Positions 37,501-48,862 of a stretch of DNA of 64,000 nucleotides are shown here, piece after piece. Below the pieces are notes generated by a model that saw only the letters and a list, made by a program, of their open reading frames with translations, had not been told where the DNA came from and did not search any database. The translations under genes were made by a program, and so were the position numbers. The DNA is from Eopsaltria australis (lineage: Eukaryota; Chordata; Aves; Passeriformes; Petroicidae): contig JAVTVJ010000143.1 in the NCBI GenBank assembly GCA_034509425.1, forward strand, positions 4,527,001 through 4,591,000, given 5' to 3'. The stretch's first letter is position 1. The number at the start of each line of letters is the position of its first letter.

Positions 37501-38409
37501 TATTTCACTGACTTCCCGAAGAATTACACCAGAGGTGAACGTAGTCTGGTATAGCAGCTTTTTTGCCTGGAGCGAGTCTTTATAGCAGAGTTGTATTTCT
37601 CTCAAAAATATAAAAGGAACACTGACAGATCTGCAGCTCTGCTGGTGTGAGCAGGTGCAGCTATATTAAATTATTTCTTATTAAATTGATTCAGCAACTT
37701 GAAGCTTGTAATTTTTGTTCTGCTATGGTTCTGTGACAGAGACCTTTTAAATCAGGCAAAGCATATATCTTCTCTTGTAATTCCTTGCTCTGGTATTATA
37801 ATTTTAAAGATTTCTTTTTGTACGTAGCTTGGATTCTGATTGTATTATTTATTTGGGTAAGATCTGAAAATTACAGCCTTTTCCAGTTAATTACATTGAG
37901 CTGTGGCATCGCTGGTATAATTCCATTTAATCCACTGACATCCGGATGAATGTGAACAATAGTTTTTGCTTTTGTTTTTAGGTTCAAATGGTTTTAGGCT
38001 CTGATGGCATAAACTGGGGTGCTTCCCTTCCAGTCAGTGGCAATACACTGATGTCCCCCTGCCTGAGGATTTGGCTTGTTATTTTAAGGATGCCAGTCTT
38101 CAGTCAGATGAAATGTGGCTGGAGAGTTTTGCCCCACTTTGACTATTTGTGGAAAATAATCTGATTCTCTACGCCCTCATGTAATTGCATACAGAAAAAG
38201 TAGTAAAGTTCCCCTTCTGACAGCCTTATTTCTCTACCTCTGCTCGTCTGAGGTCGAATAGTTATTAATTTTTCACTTTTCCTGGGTGCACCCTGTGCTC
38301 GCGTTACTGCCGTTACTGCTCAGCTGCTGTTCACTTAGCATCAGAAGTAGGCAGAAATGTTTCCCTGGAGTTCCATGCCTTTAATGCCTTTTGGGATTCT
38401 TTGTTTGTG

Positions 38410-38415
38410 TTGCAG
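38410..38415 (+). promoter_or_regulatory. Splice acceptor of the TEAD1 coding exon
   Basis: The sequence TTGCAG ends at 38415 after a T/G-rich tract (TTCTTTGTTTGTG). It is the only acceptor near the start of the TEAD1-like similarity. Confidence 0.85.
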
Positions 38416-38669
38416 GTTTATTCCCTTGAAGACTCCAGGCTTAGGCTTGGAGACCCCAGCCATCACCATTGAGCCCAGCAGCTGGAGCGGCAGCGAGAGT
38501 CCTGCCGAAGACATTGAAAGAATGAGTGATTCTGCAGATAAACCTATTGACAATGATGCAGAAGGTGTCTGGAGCCCTGACATTGAACAGAGCTTTCAGG
38601 AGGCTCTAGCTATCTATCCACCGTGTGGGAGGAGGAAAATCATCTTATCAGATGAAGGCAAAATGTATG
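38416..38669 (+). CDS. TEAD1: TEAD1 first coding exon (5'UTR tail plus codons 1-67 and one base of codon 68)
   Basis: This exon encodes the N-terminus of TEAD1/TEF-1, a nuclear TEA-domain factor that binds M-CAT (CATTCC-type) sites and recruits YAP/TAZ. The translation matches vertebrate TEAD1: an acidic, serine-rich leader beginning [10 protein letters not shown], then [15 protein letters not shown], then TEA-domain helix 1 ([13 protein letters not shown]) and [18 protein letters not shown]. The acceptor is a T-rich tract ending TTGCAG at 38415 and the donor GTAAGT begins at 38670, splitting a Gly codon, as expected before the exon encoding RNELIARYIK. Coding starts at ATT 38468-38470; bases 38416-38467 are 5'UTR. 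Human TEF-1 is known to initiate at AUU, and the context here (ACCATTG: A at -3, G at +4) is strong. The first in-frame ATG (38522, codon 19) would remove the leader. Codons 15-16 read Asp-Ile where human has Asn-Met. The rest of the TEA domain and the YAP-binding domain lie outside the window. The assignment to TEAD1 rather than TEAD2-4 rests on the leader. Confidence 0.96.
38468..38470 (+). promoter_or_regulatory. TEAD1: Non-AUG (ATT) translation start of TEAD1
   Basis: ATT stands where the alignment to TEAD1 puts residue 1. The flanks (ACC before, G after) are near-ideal Kozak context. No ATG occurs in any frame of the 52-base UTR part of this exon, so scanning ribosomes meet no competing AUG within the exon. 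AUU initiation is established for human TEF-1; its use in this species is inferred. Confidence 0.8.
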
Positions 38670-38675
38670 GTAAGT
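38670..38675 (+). promoter_or_regulatory. Splice donor of the TEAD1 coding exon
   Basis: A consensus GTAAGT follows ATGTATG exactly where TEAD1 similarity ends. Read-through gives unrelated residues (KWHTFSLWK) and then a stop. The phase (one base of codon 68 upstream) fits the Gly codon of KMYG|RNEL. Confidence 0.93.
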
Positions 38676-39230
38676 GGCACACATTTAGCCTTTGGAAATA
38701 ATTGTTCCAACATGAGAACTGTAAAGCCCAGCTTGTTTCTACACAATATTCCTGGTTCTGATTTTGGTGCTTTTGGAGTAAATCATGAAGAAATCTGTGA
38801 AGCTGAGAGAGTTCAGGACTGTCCAAGGCATTTCCTTCACCGCTGGCACTAGGAAAGCAATATTGATACAGAATTATCTTATTGGTTACCTTATATAATT
38901 GCCTTTGACAAAGTCTATGCTGTGGCTGAATGCAAATGCTTAAAAGAAGCATTTAAATGTGTCACTCCTCGGGCATAAAAAAAAAATTAGGCATTTTTCT
39001 TTATTTTTCACCAAATGGTGAAGACGGGGGAATGGGAAGCGCAGTCTGCGTGGTGGTGTGGCAGATTGTGCGGTACTGAACCGCAAAGTGATAAAGTTCT
39101 TGCAGCGTTCAGGAGCCTCTGCATGAAAGAGGCAAGTTAGGGGTGCTTTTGTGTCTTTTCTTTTTTTCTCACTATCTTTTTCCCCTCCCCTTCCCTGCGT
39201 GCAAACCGCTCCAGATCAGATGCCAGCATT
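38676..39230 (+). other. TEAD1 intron just downstream of the exon
   Basis: AT-rich intronic sequence leading into the CpG island. Nothing recognised. Confidence 0.7.
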
Positions 39231-39234
39231 CCAT

Positions 39235-39700
39235 AAATACACGCTCCGTGGAGGGATGCTGACATCTCCATGTGCTGCGCGGGGCTGCGGAGCTCTCGTC
39301 CCGCTGCTCCGAGCTCTCCCTCGCTCCGTTCCTTTCTCGTTTCCATTTTCCAAACTCCTCCTTTGGGCCAGCAGAGCCTGTGTGCCCCTTCCAGGACTAT
39401 GGGTGGCCGTGCTCCGGGGATGGGTGGCCGTGCCCGGGGATGGGTGGCTTTGCCCCACGGGTGGATGCCTGTGCCCAGGGGTGGGTGGCCGTGCCCCGGG
39501 GATGCTCCCCCGTCCGCCGCCGCTACCTGGCGGGGCAGAGGGGCCCGGCCCCGAGCAGATGGTGCCGCAGCTGCCACCAGCTGTGCCCCGGCCGAGGTCA
39601 CGGGCACGGCCACTGCCGGGTGACCCTGCCCCCCGGCCCCTCTGCAGCTGCCGTGTCACCCCCGCGGCCACACCGAACGTCCTGTCTGGGAAAAAAAAAA
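39235..39700. promoter_or_regulatory. CpG island in the TEAD1 intron, candidate internal promoter
   Basis: A hand count gives about three to four dozen CpG in ~470 bases, against roughly one per 100 bases in the flanks, with G+C well above the surroundings. The island starts about 570 bases after the TEAD1 coding exon. It contains SP/KLF-like GC boxes and CCGCCGCCGC but no clear TATA. Overlapping 117-254 codon frames on both strands follow from the base composition and show no domains. It could be an alternative or antisense promoter, or an orphan island maintained by the GC-rich minisatellite inside it. Confidence 0.6.
39399..39502. repeat. GC-rich minisatellite, ~20-bp unit x5
   Basis: Degenerate units of the form ATGGGTGGCCGTGCCCGGGG repeat about five times within the CpG island. 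G runs of three or four recur, but the loops between unit pairs (11-12 bases) exceed the strict quadruplex limit. Confidence 0.9.
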
Positions 39701-42430
39701 AGAGTCGGGATGAAGCATCTCAGCTGCCCTCGGCAGAAAGTTGCCGGGGCAGAGTTTCCTGCCTGTTTGTTTTCCCCCCCCTCCTCCTTCTCCCGCTCTC
39801 CCCTTCTCCCCCTGCCCAGGGGAATAGAATCTCTCCTGTCCTCTCCTGCTCGCCCGTTTCCGCCTGTTTTGATTGCTTTTCGGTGCTGTTATTTTCCTTT
39901 GCAAAGGGCAGATGATTTGCCTAATTAGAAGGTTGTGCTACTTCTAGGAGTACATCCGCATGTATGTACAAACAAGCGTATTGTGTATTTATGCTCTACA
40001 GCCTTACTTAGGCTTGAACTGCCCATCAGCCAAAATAAGGGTGGCTGCATTTTTTTTTTTTTAATCAGGATCCCTACAACCACACTAGTCACCCCTGAAA
40101 TCTGCTTTTTGGTGTTTTGAAGCATTTTTTCGTGCCATTGTATAAATTAAATAAATGAACATATTTATCCATTCACTGCGACAATCACTGATTTAATGTA
40201 ATGGTTCCTAATCCTGAAAGTTAACATTTGTTGAATTATATATGTATAAAACTATTTGTGCATATCTAATTGCTGATTAATACTGGTAGCTAGTAATGCC
40301 ATAAGCATAGGCACATCTCATGTTTGTGCTAATCCTAAATCAAATACAGTTAATTTTCAATCAAAAAAATGAGCTATGCGTGCCTGATGCTGAAAACTTC
40401 ACTTAGAGTGTTGCCCTGATTGAATAGAAAAAAATGTTTTAGGAAGTGCAGGGTACTGTATGAGCAGAATTTACATCCTGACTTTGCAGTGGATGAACTC
40501 ATGTTTTCATTCTTCAAACTGAGTGACTGCTTTGTAGTGTTGGAGGATTTATTGAAACCATGCTAGGTTTCTGAGGACTTTCTAATAGAGTCTTATGGCC
40601 CTGAGTGCATAATTGTTCTCCAAGGATTTTGAAATCAAAACAGTGTAAGTGTTTTACATTCTGTGTGGCATAATGAAAATAATTTAATGCCTTTTAGTGG
40701 CATACCAAGTTTATTTCACTTACAAGAGAGACATTGCAATATGGCCAAGCTTCCACAGTGTTGGGGGATATTGTAATGTGTCAGTAATTCATGGGCCATG
40801 TAAGACAAAAGGTCAAGAGAGCACCATGTTATTTTCTAACAGAAATTACTTTTAGATATAGGCACCAGAACAAATCTGATCTTTATGGAAGCAAATATAA
40901 TGATCACTCTGTGTGGATTAAGTTAAGCAATTGTAGTTTTTGATCTTTGGAGGGAGACTGAGAAGAGCAGAGATTTCACTTGAAGAAGCATTTTAAGTCT
41001 CTGCCTTTGATTTAATGAGAGCTTTGCAACATTCATGCAAGCAAGCAGCCAGAGTTTCTTCACTGTTCTTTGTGGTGGTCTAAAAATCATCCTTAAATTG
41101 GCATTTCTAAGAGGTCTGTGTTTGGCCTCCTGGTCGGCTGGCTCCGGGGGACGAGGGGATTGCTCAAGGAGGTCTGAGGGCACTGGAGTCTGTGGGTGAG
41201 GGCTGTCCCAGGGGCTCCTGCCCGTGGTGCCACCTGTGAGAGCAGGGAGGCTCGTGATGGGAGAGCTGTGCCAGTGGCACTGAGGGACATCTGTGACCTC
41301 TCTGGGCAGCCCGAATCACTTCAGCTGCTCCTCTACAGCTGAGACCTCGGATGAAGGAGGGAAGGAAAGGGGAGGGTGTTTTCCTCTCCTCTTGCCTTCC
41401 CAAAAATGGAACTTAAGGCACAAGAGGATGATGAGAACAAAAGACTTTTTATGCTATCCCCACAGAAAAGGGTTGCAGAGGCCCCTGGCTGGGGAGAGGA
41501 GAGGGGATGTCCTAACATTTTTATTCTTGCCTCGGGGCATCCTCAGGCTGTAAAGACAAAACTGTGACCTGTGCAAGACCAGGAGCATTTTCAGGCTGCT
41601 GCTGGCTCATGGTTATGGCACCTTAAAGAAACCCTCAGAAAACAAAATGAAGGTGTAATAAAACTCTTGTTTTTAAATTTATAGGTAGTGATTGGGTAAG
41701 AAACAAAGACGCTTGTTTTGGTTTGGATGGGCAAATTCCGGAGACTAGTTTTGAAATTCTTCAGAGAAAGGGAATACACAGTAAAACCAAGGGACATGTG
41801 ATAAGGTTCCTGCAGGAAAGCTCTATCCATCACTCCTTTTCCCTTTCCTTTGTGAGTGAGGTTGTGAAGGTCTTACAATGTTGGTTTTGGTCCTAGTACA
41901 GTATTGGCTGAAAGTAAATAAAATTTTAAAAAAATGAGGAGGTTTGAAGGAGGATAGAAGAACACATCTACAAATGATGCTCACACTCTTTCTGGAAGCA
42001 GTCCAGCATAGGCCACAGAGGAAAGACTGAGTTCCTAGACCCATTTTCATTTGTCTTGCCGAGGCATCGGTAAGGCTTTTTTCATCTGTACTGATTCAAA
42101 AGCAGTATTGATCAAACACAAATATCATCCTCTGGTACAAAGTAGGACATCCTGTAATTTGCCTTCCGTCTCAGAGATCCATTCCGATGAATTTCCGTGT
42201 CCTAGTTTATCCAGTTCACAGTAAAACTCCAGCCCATTAGAGGGCATTGGCTGTCCTGTATTTGTACTTTGCTCTGATTGTTGGTCTTTTACTGCTGACA
42301 GTTTAGTAACTTGTAGCAATCCCTGTGAACTCACTTATTGGCAAGATATTTGCCTGTGCTTGTCTTTGCTCCTGGGAGAGTGTTTTGGAAAAGATTACAA
42401 GAATGAAAGCTGCTGTGAAATGCAGCCCTA

Positions 42431-42492
42431 CTTTTATCCCTGGTGTAACACTGAACTCACTGGAGTTACTGCGGGATTGGATTTGGCTCTGT
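42431..42492. mobile_element. Ancient amniote interspersed repeat relic (TTACACCAGTGTAA type)
   Basis: TTTTATCCCTGGTGTAACAC, then GAACTCACTGGAGTTACTGC, then GGGATTGGATTTGGCTC matches the old pattern in which a tttacaccagtgtaa motif flanks a ctcaatggagttact core and ends near gaatttggccc. Two more relics of the pattern are at 48.8 and 60.15 kb. Confidence 0.5.
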
Positions 42493-42507
42493 GTGCACGT
42501 TTTCACC

Positions 42508-42525
42508 TTTTTTTTTTTTTTTTTT
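42508..42525. repeat. Poly-T run (18 bases)
   Basis: Uninterrupted T run about 15 bases after the SINE-like relic. Confidence 0.95.
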
Positions 42526-45500
42526 GAAATTTAGCTACAGCAAGATGTGGCTTTAGTGCAGCTCTAGGGATAATGCCAAAGTGCCATAAGCTGCTAGCAA
42601 GTGGAATATGCCTGCAGACGTGTTGTGATGAGCACTGCTAAATTAGCCTCAATGTAGCAAAGGTGGCTTTTGCCTTCAAGACAAGAAAATAATTTAGTAT
42701 TAATTTTTGAGACCTGTAAACAGCTCTTCAGTTGTGAGTTTGCATTGGAGGTATTCATCTCTATGGCAAAAGTGCTTAAGAATATGGAGTGGTTATTAAA
42801 AGAAAGTTTTTTAGCAGGTTTGGTAGTTTTACAGAGAAGAATGAGTACTAATTAACGTGAGAAATTGCATAGCAGCCTTTCAGAACTGTCTGTGTTTATT
42901 AGGTTATACATAAAATCTCTTGGCATGCACTGTAAAGGGAAAATGATACTTTCATAAAAATTTGTGCTCAGATAATAGAATTTTTGTATGATGAGTAATA
43001 AGTCTTCATTTTCAAAGCACCTTGTGTAAATTGGGTATTAAAATTGAACTTTGAACTAGAACATTGACAAAAGAAATCCTATTCTGTGGGCTTGCCTGAT
43101 TCTGTAACTAACTGCCATTATTTGGTGTTTTTCTGGGCTACTATTAGGAAACTGTGAAGTAAATAGCTTTATGAAGAGTACAGTAACATGTTACAAATTA
43201 TTTTTACCACTGCTTTTAATTTTAAAAGTTCCATGCAAGGTACTGCCTCCATAAAGACATTGTTACCTTATAAAGTTTCCACAGCGTTAAATATATTTGA
43301 ATGCGAATAAGGTATTTGGAGTGATGAAATACCAGATGTGAAGTATCAGGTTTCATGTTTATTCATCTGTTCCTGAAATCATTGTACAGAGATATGCCTG
43401 TATTTTTCCCCCCCTTTTTGTTCTCTCAGCAGCATGCACCAAATGAATGCAACGGAGGTGGGACTCCTATTCTGAAAGCCACTATTTGGGTTTCTTAGGT
43501 TGTAAACAAATGTGTCCAGAAACACTCTGGCAGTGCTGGGCTTGCTCGGTGTGTCACGTCATGGCGCTCATGTGACGCCTGTGCTGAGCCCTTAGCCAGC
43601 AGGGAAGGGCAGGAAGGGCCAGGGAGATGGTGTCTGCTGGAGAAGTTACTACTGAAATCGTTTGGGTTATGAGTAAATCTGCCTGCGATAGTTTCTGCAA
43701 TGTGGGGATGTTCTTGCAACATCAGCAGGCCGTGCTTGCAAGAGGGCAGGATCTGGTTTTGTGCGCCCAGCCTGTGGAAATGAGGGGTTGTTGGGCTTGC
43801 TCGTCCTCGAGGATTTCTGAAATGTGGGGGAACAGGGTTTACTCTTTCTCCTTGGGCTCTCAAGAATAAATTGTCAGTGCTTTGAGATAAAGTGACAGTG
43901 TCTTCATAAGACAGAATTTTTTTCTTTTTTTTTCCCCCCCTCTGCCATAACCTGCTATCCTAAAGAGAACATCTAGGTGGGACAGTGAGAGTTGTATGTG
44001 ATAAGGGTATCAACTCCTACTTGGGAAGCAGGCAGAGGAGAGCAAGCTGTGGTACGCACCACAGCTGAAAGTGTCAGTAATGTTGTGGAAGGTACATGGC
44101 ACAGCCATGGATGGAGTATTCCATTGGCTGTGTTGGGTTAGGAGGATGATGTATTCCAAACGAAATTGGAAAATACACTAGAAAGTTTTGCTGGAAAATC
44201 ATGCATCAGAAAGAGTAGGACATCCTTTGAAAGTGATTTTTAACACTTGAGCTTTGTCGTCTCTCTACTAAACACGTTCTCTTTAGTCACCCATGTAAAG
44301 GGGAGCTGAAAGAAAGTTGTTTATGGGAAAGACAAGAGTATGGCTGCTGCCCCAATCTCCCAGTGTTCAGTAGGAACAGCATGGAGGAGGTAGCTGGCAA
44401 CATCAGTTCTTGCCTGGAACTAAGTGGAAGCTACCAGGGTTCAGATCAGGCATTTGTCCACTTCAGAGTCATTTAGTGGCTAATCCTATACAAACAGCCA
44501 TACTGAACAAGAGGATGTCTTCCTTTAGGACACTGTTCCGTTGGTAATAACCATGTTTAGAACTGACACACGTTAGCATGAGAGCACTGCAGTGATGCAA
44601 CTCACTGGAACATCCAGGACACATTTAGGTGGTTGTCCAGTGTGATTTGTATTAGCTCGTTTTTCTCCCAGCACTGGTTTCTCAAGATGAACTTGTGTTC
44701 CTGTAATTGCAGAAGGCAGAGTTTTGCAGCTTTAAGAAATAGTTGTCGTGCTAGGTGGTAGTTAAAACAGTCTTGATCAGGCTGATGTAGTGTGTTAGCT
44801 GGCTGCACAGTACTGAGAGATCAAGATAATTGAAAACCCTGCACATAGATAGCATGAAAGAAAATTGACTTGTTTATTTGGTCTCATTCCTCGTAGAACT
44901 GGGATCACTTCTAGGTCAAACACTTTATTCAGGCAACCTGGGGACAACTTGAGTTGGTCAAGTAAGGCTCATTTGGGGGTTATGATGGGCTGTAAGGTTT
45001 GAATTCCTCTTTATGGGACCAGTATGAGACTATGGTAGAAGTGTCTGCACTTCAAACACCAGCTGAGTTCTGTCACACAGTCGTGGCAGCAGAGCAGTGC
45101 CCCAGTAAAGCTGATGTGGGATGGGGAGGGTGAGTTATACCCGTGTTGACACTCTTGTTCTAGGCACCTTTATGGAAGCAGAAGAGGCAAGAAAACATAG
45201 AAACTGTTGTTTTGGCAAGAGAGAGACTCAGGCTGGGCAGGGAGCATCTTACACGACCAGCAACAGAAAAAAATACTGATCAAAAATTGACCCCTTAGCT
45301 GCCAGTACCATCACCATGGTTTGCACCAGCACCTAAGAGTGCAGGAGTTGGGAAGTCCTAGATGGCTGTTCAAGATGGACTAGGGGCCAGTGAGATGAGT
45401 GGTGAAAACCAGACATCTGAACCATGCTGGAAGGGAAACTTCATCCTAGTGTTCCCACTGTTCCCTTAGTGGGTTTGCTCCATGTAGGTGTGATAACAAA

Positions 45501-48084
45501 TAACACTGTGGGGAACAAGTTATTTTACAGCATCTTTGGTTTTCTGGGGACATGCAATCTCCTGAGAAGTAAGTTTATGTACCACCCCACACCTCACAGG
45601 GGTGATCCTGGGCTAACTGTTGGAGAATAAATGCTGTGGTGGTTGTGACATGAGTCTTACACAATTCCCTGAGGGCCTGCTATTCAAAATTAATATGTAT
45701 CTTATCTGAGTCTTATGGGGATTTCCTAACAGATGCATGAAGGATCTTTTTCTTATTTATTTTTTTTTGTGGTGCCCTTGAGAAGTTGCATTAATACCAT
45801 TGTATGAATATTTTCCTATCCTACAAACAATTTCATGTGGGGCACTTGGTCTGGAACATCAGAGAGAAACACTTGAGGCTCTGGGCTTCCAGATGATTCA
45901 AGTCTGGAATTTGAGTTTAAGAAATTAGACACTAATGGATTAACAGTTTACAGACTTTCAGTGGAAGTAATTGTTTAGTTAGTAGAAAAAGGCTCCTCTG
46001 CAATTTTTCTGGTTTTGTTCTAGGCATACAAAGTGTTTACATTGTTTGACCAAGGAACATGATTTTGTAAGCAAAAATAATACAAACTGGGGACTTAGAT
46101 GTGCTAATTCCACTTCATGAGTGCTCTTTTAAACACGGAGAAGTGGCATGGCTTGGTAAACCTAATGTAAAAGGGACAGCAATGCTTCCCAAATTCATGG
46201 GGGAGTTGGAACCCTGAGAAGGCACTGCATGCTGTGGGAGTTGCTGGGATGTCAGTCACACACCATCACAGTTTTACCTACAGGACACTCAGGCACTGTT
46301 AATAGAAACTGTGATCAACATGCACCTTGTCTGGTGTGAGAAGTCAGTGTCACTATTGCTACTGCTTAATTAGAGCCTTCCCACAACAGCCATCTCCAAC
46401 TAGGTCAGGCCTCCTGAGGATTTTCTGGATGCAGGTAGTATTCATGCTTTTTCTGAGATCTCCTTTCTGTCTTGAAGGGGGCAGTCAGCTTGCCAGAGGT
46501 TACGAGGTGTATAGGCCTTCAAAAAAGATCAGGTCATCAACACAACTCCTTGTTTGGTTGCCCTCCTTGGAGGAGGGGACACACAGGGAACCCAACAGGC
46601 AGGGATGGATGTGGCTTGGGCTGAATCCTGGTTTGTCTGTAGGCAACCATATCACCCGTGATGCCTGACAGTTTTGGGGACAGCAGCACAGAAAACATGC
46701 CTGGAGGTGTTAGGGAGCATATTCCAGTAATCTGTGTGGAAGTAGGTGAGGTAGAGTATGCCTGGTTTGCACATAATAAAGAAAATGCTTTTTCAGTTTG
46801 CCTAATCATTACAGCAAGGCTGAAACATCTGAACCTTATTTGCCTGAAGCTGCTTAGCTTTTTCTAACTTCTACTTTAACATCAATTGGTATTTGGTTAG
46901 CATGGAAAAGAAAAGGATTAATAAAATAAAAATCACAGTTTAAATTGTGTTTTTTGTCATGCTGACAATGCAAGTGAGTAGGGAACACAGATGAGAAACA
47001 CATCTTCAGACACTTGGATTCAGCACCAGTTTTACCCCTAAACCAGCAGGTAACACTGCTGTTCTAGATGTTGAGAAAAGGAAAACGTTAGCTCAACTGG
47101 GTCCCAGTTTCAGGGGCTTGGGGACAGCAGGTTGGGTATAGTTGACAACTAATAATTTTCCATAGTGAAAGTAGTCTTTGGATCATTTTAGTAGGTGCCT
47201 TCATGTGGGCCTGGTAACCTCAGCATTTAATTTTTTTGAACAAGAATTGAATTTTCATGTTTAGTTCTTCCTTGGATGGACTGTCAGAAATAAGCCTTTT
47301 AATACGATTAATGGTGAAAGAAGTGTTTACTAATAGCTGTATATAAATATATGCACATACATATATGTTCAAATAGGTTTATATGTGTGAATAAAATGTG
47401 TTCCAGCCAATTAAAATGTATATAGGAGGTTTATACACCAGGATACATCTTGGCTGGGACCTTCCTTTGCTTTGGCAACTGAAAGCAACCTCCTGTGAGA
47501 GCGCTCTGCGAAGAAATAGTGTGATTCATATTTGTAGCTGTTATTAGGTAGGCATGTAGGCATATATTTAGATAGGTGAGGTATGCAGGCATACATTGTG
47601 TGTCACATATTTAGGCTGCACGGGGTATTTTTAGCTTCAGGAGGCCCAATCACCAGCGTGCTGAGGAGAATTGCTGTAAGGGATAGCGCACGGAGGAGCC
47701 GCCCGCAGAATTTTCCATCCTGCCAGGCAGCAAGGAAAGGCCACTGGAGCTACATAGCTGGGTGGCCAGAGGAGTGCCATTAACAGGTGGGACAGCTCAG
47801 AAAGCCCTTTGGCCTGGCTGCTCCCAAGGCTCTTGATCTCTCTCAGCCCCCATTTGGGAGCAGTTGTCCCAGGTTCCAGCCTCCCACTGACCCCTGTGAG
47901 CGAGCGTGACACACGCGGAGCTGGTGGGGACAGCGTGGTGTCTGGCATGTGAGGTTAGCAGGGTGGGAAATAACAGGGAAGATGCATTAGGGCTCGAAAT
48001 ACTGAGCAAAAATTAAAATGAGGTAAAGTGGCCATTAAAAACCCACTTCTATTAAAATTACGAGACAGGAAATTTTACAAGCTG

Positions 48085-48205
48085 CCCTTGCCCAATGAAG
48101 AAAAGCAGCCTAGAGGGACTAAATAACTTCTCTGATGTCATCAAGGGTTTTATAGCAAAGCTGGGAATTGAGCTCTCTTCCCCCCAGTGCTATCTAAGCT
48201 TTAAT
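48085..48205 (-). mobile_element. MIR-like SINE relic, minus orientation
   Basis: The plus strand reads GGGACTAAATAACTTCTCTG, TCATCAAGGGTTTTATAGC, AAAGCTGGGAATTGAGCTCT, then CCCCCAGTGCTATCTAAGC. This is collinear with the reverse complement of MIR (gagattaagtgacttgcccaaggtcacacag ... gcagagctgggaattgaaccc ... cagtgcc-taac). One of the clearest old SINE relics in the window. Confidence 0.75.
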
Positions 48206-48787
48206 GCTGAAGTGGGTCCTTTCACAGCTTATACAGTGACCCTTGGGGAGTTTAGGGCAACTGTGGTAAATCCATGCTCCTGGACCACATCCTGTGTGTC
48301 AGGGGAGCCGGCTGCATCTTCTGGAAAGTACAATCTCTGCATAATGTGACCACAGGATGCCTTGCTCCTCTAATAAGGGAGCTTACTAAATGCCATTTTA
48401 TTATTATTGGACATTTGCTTAATGTAGTAGTTCCTTGAAACCAAATAGGAAAAGGTCCTTGAGTTGCTGTATTCTGTGTACAAATAATGGAGAGCCACAA
48501 GGAGTCTAAGATTTATATGGAGAAGAGAGAGAGAAAGTGGATGGGAAACTGAGGCAATATTTAGCTCCCTATTGATGCTCCATGAGACGATGTGGTCCTT
48601 CTACAGAATAAGAGAGAGGCTGCTGAAAATAAGATGATTTAATTTGTTCATAACATCATTATTCAAGAAACAAAAAAGTATGTAGCATTATCCAAAGAAG
48701 TAATCTAAGAGGTCTTTACTCTGTGCTGAACTAAAATTCTGCTATTTAATTACCGATTTAGAAAATATCTTGGACTCAATTTCCTCC

Positions 48788-48862
48788 TCAGTTACACTGT
48801 TATAAATCTAATAGAATTGTTAAAGATTTATGGCAGTATAACTGAAGACAGAATTGGGTCCC
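48788..48862. mobile_element. Ancient amniote interspersed repeat relic (GTTACACTG...CAGTATAACTG type)
   Basis: CAGTTACACTGTTATAAATC, then GATTTATGGCAGTATAACTG, then AGACAGAATTGGGTCCC follows the pattern cagttacactggtgtaaatc ... gatttacgccagtgtaactgagagcagaattgggccc. The two halves are imperfect inverted copies, so the relic is itself palindrome-like. Confidence 0.6.

Larger units (their letters stand above)
19260..38409 (+). other. Upstream TEAD1 intron, proximal part
   Basis: About 19 kb without a recognisable exon. Listed items inside it are a 22.4 kb hairpin, a 23.2 kb minisatellite, an L2-like tail at 24.1 kb, the G/T-rich tract at 28.3 kb, poly-A tracts at 29.4 and 31.6 kb and the unexplained minus frame at 30.7-31.1 kb. 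The longest plus frame (33129-33728, 199 codons) has no domain signature, is Ser/Leu/Cys-rich and is not bounded by splice sites that would make an exon. Confidence 0.6.

Noticed and set aside
39151..39928. Overlapping plus frames of 254 and 218 codons and minus frames of 158 and 151 codons
   Set aside because: All lie in the CpG island and its minisatellite. They overlap in several phases on both strands, with no domains, and reflect low stop-codon density in GC-rich DNA.
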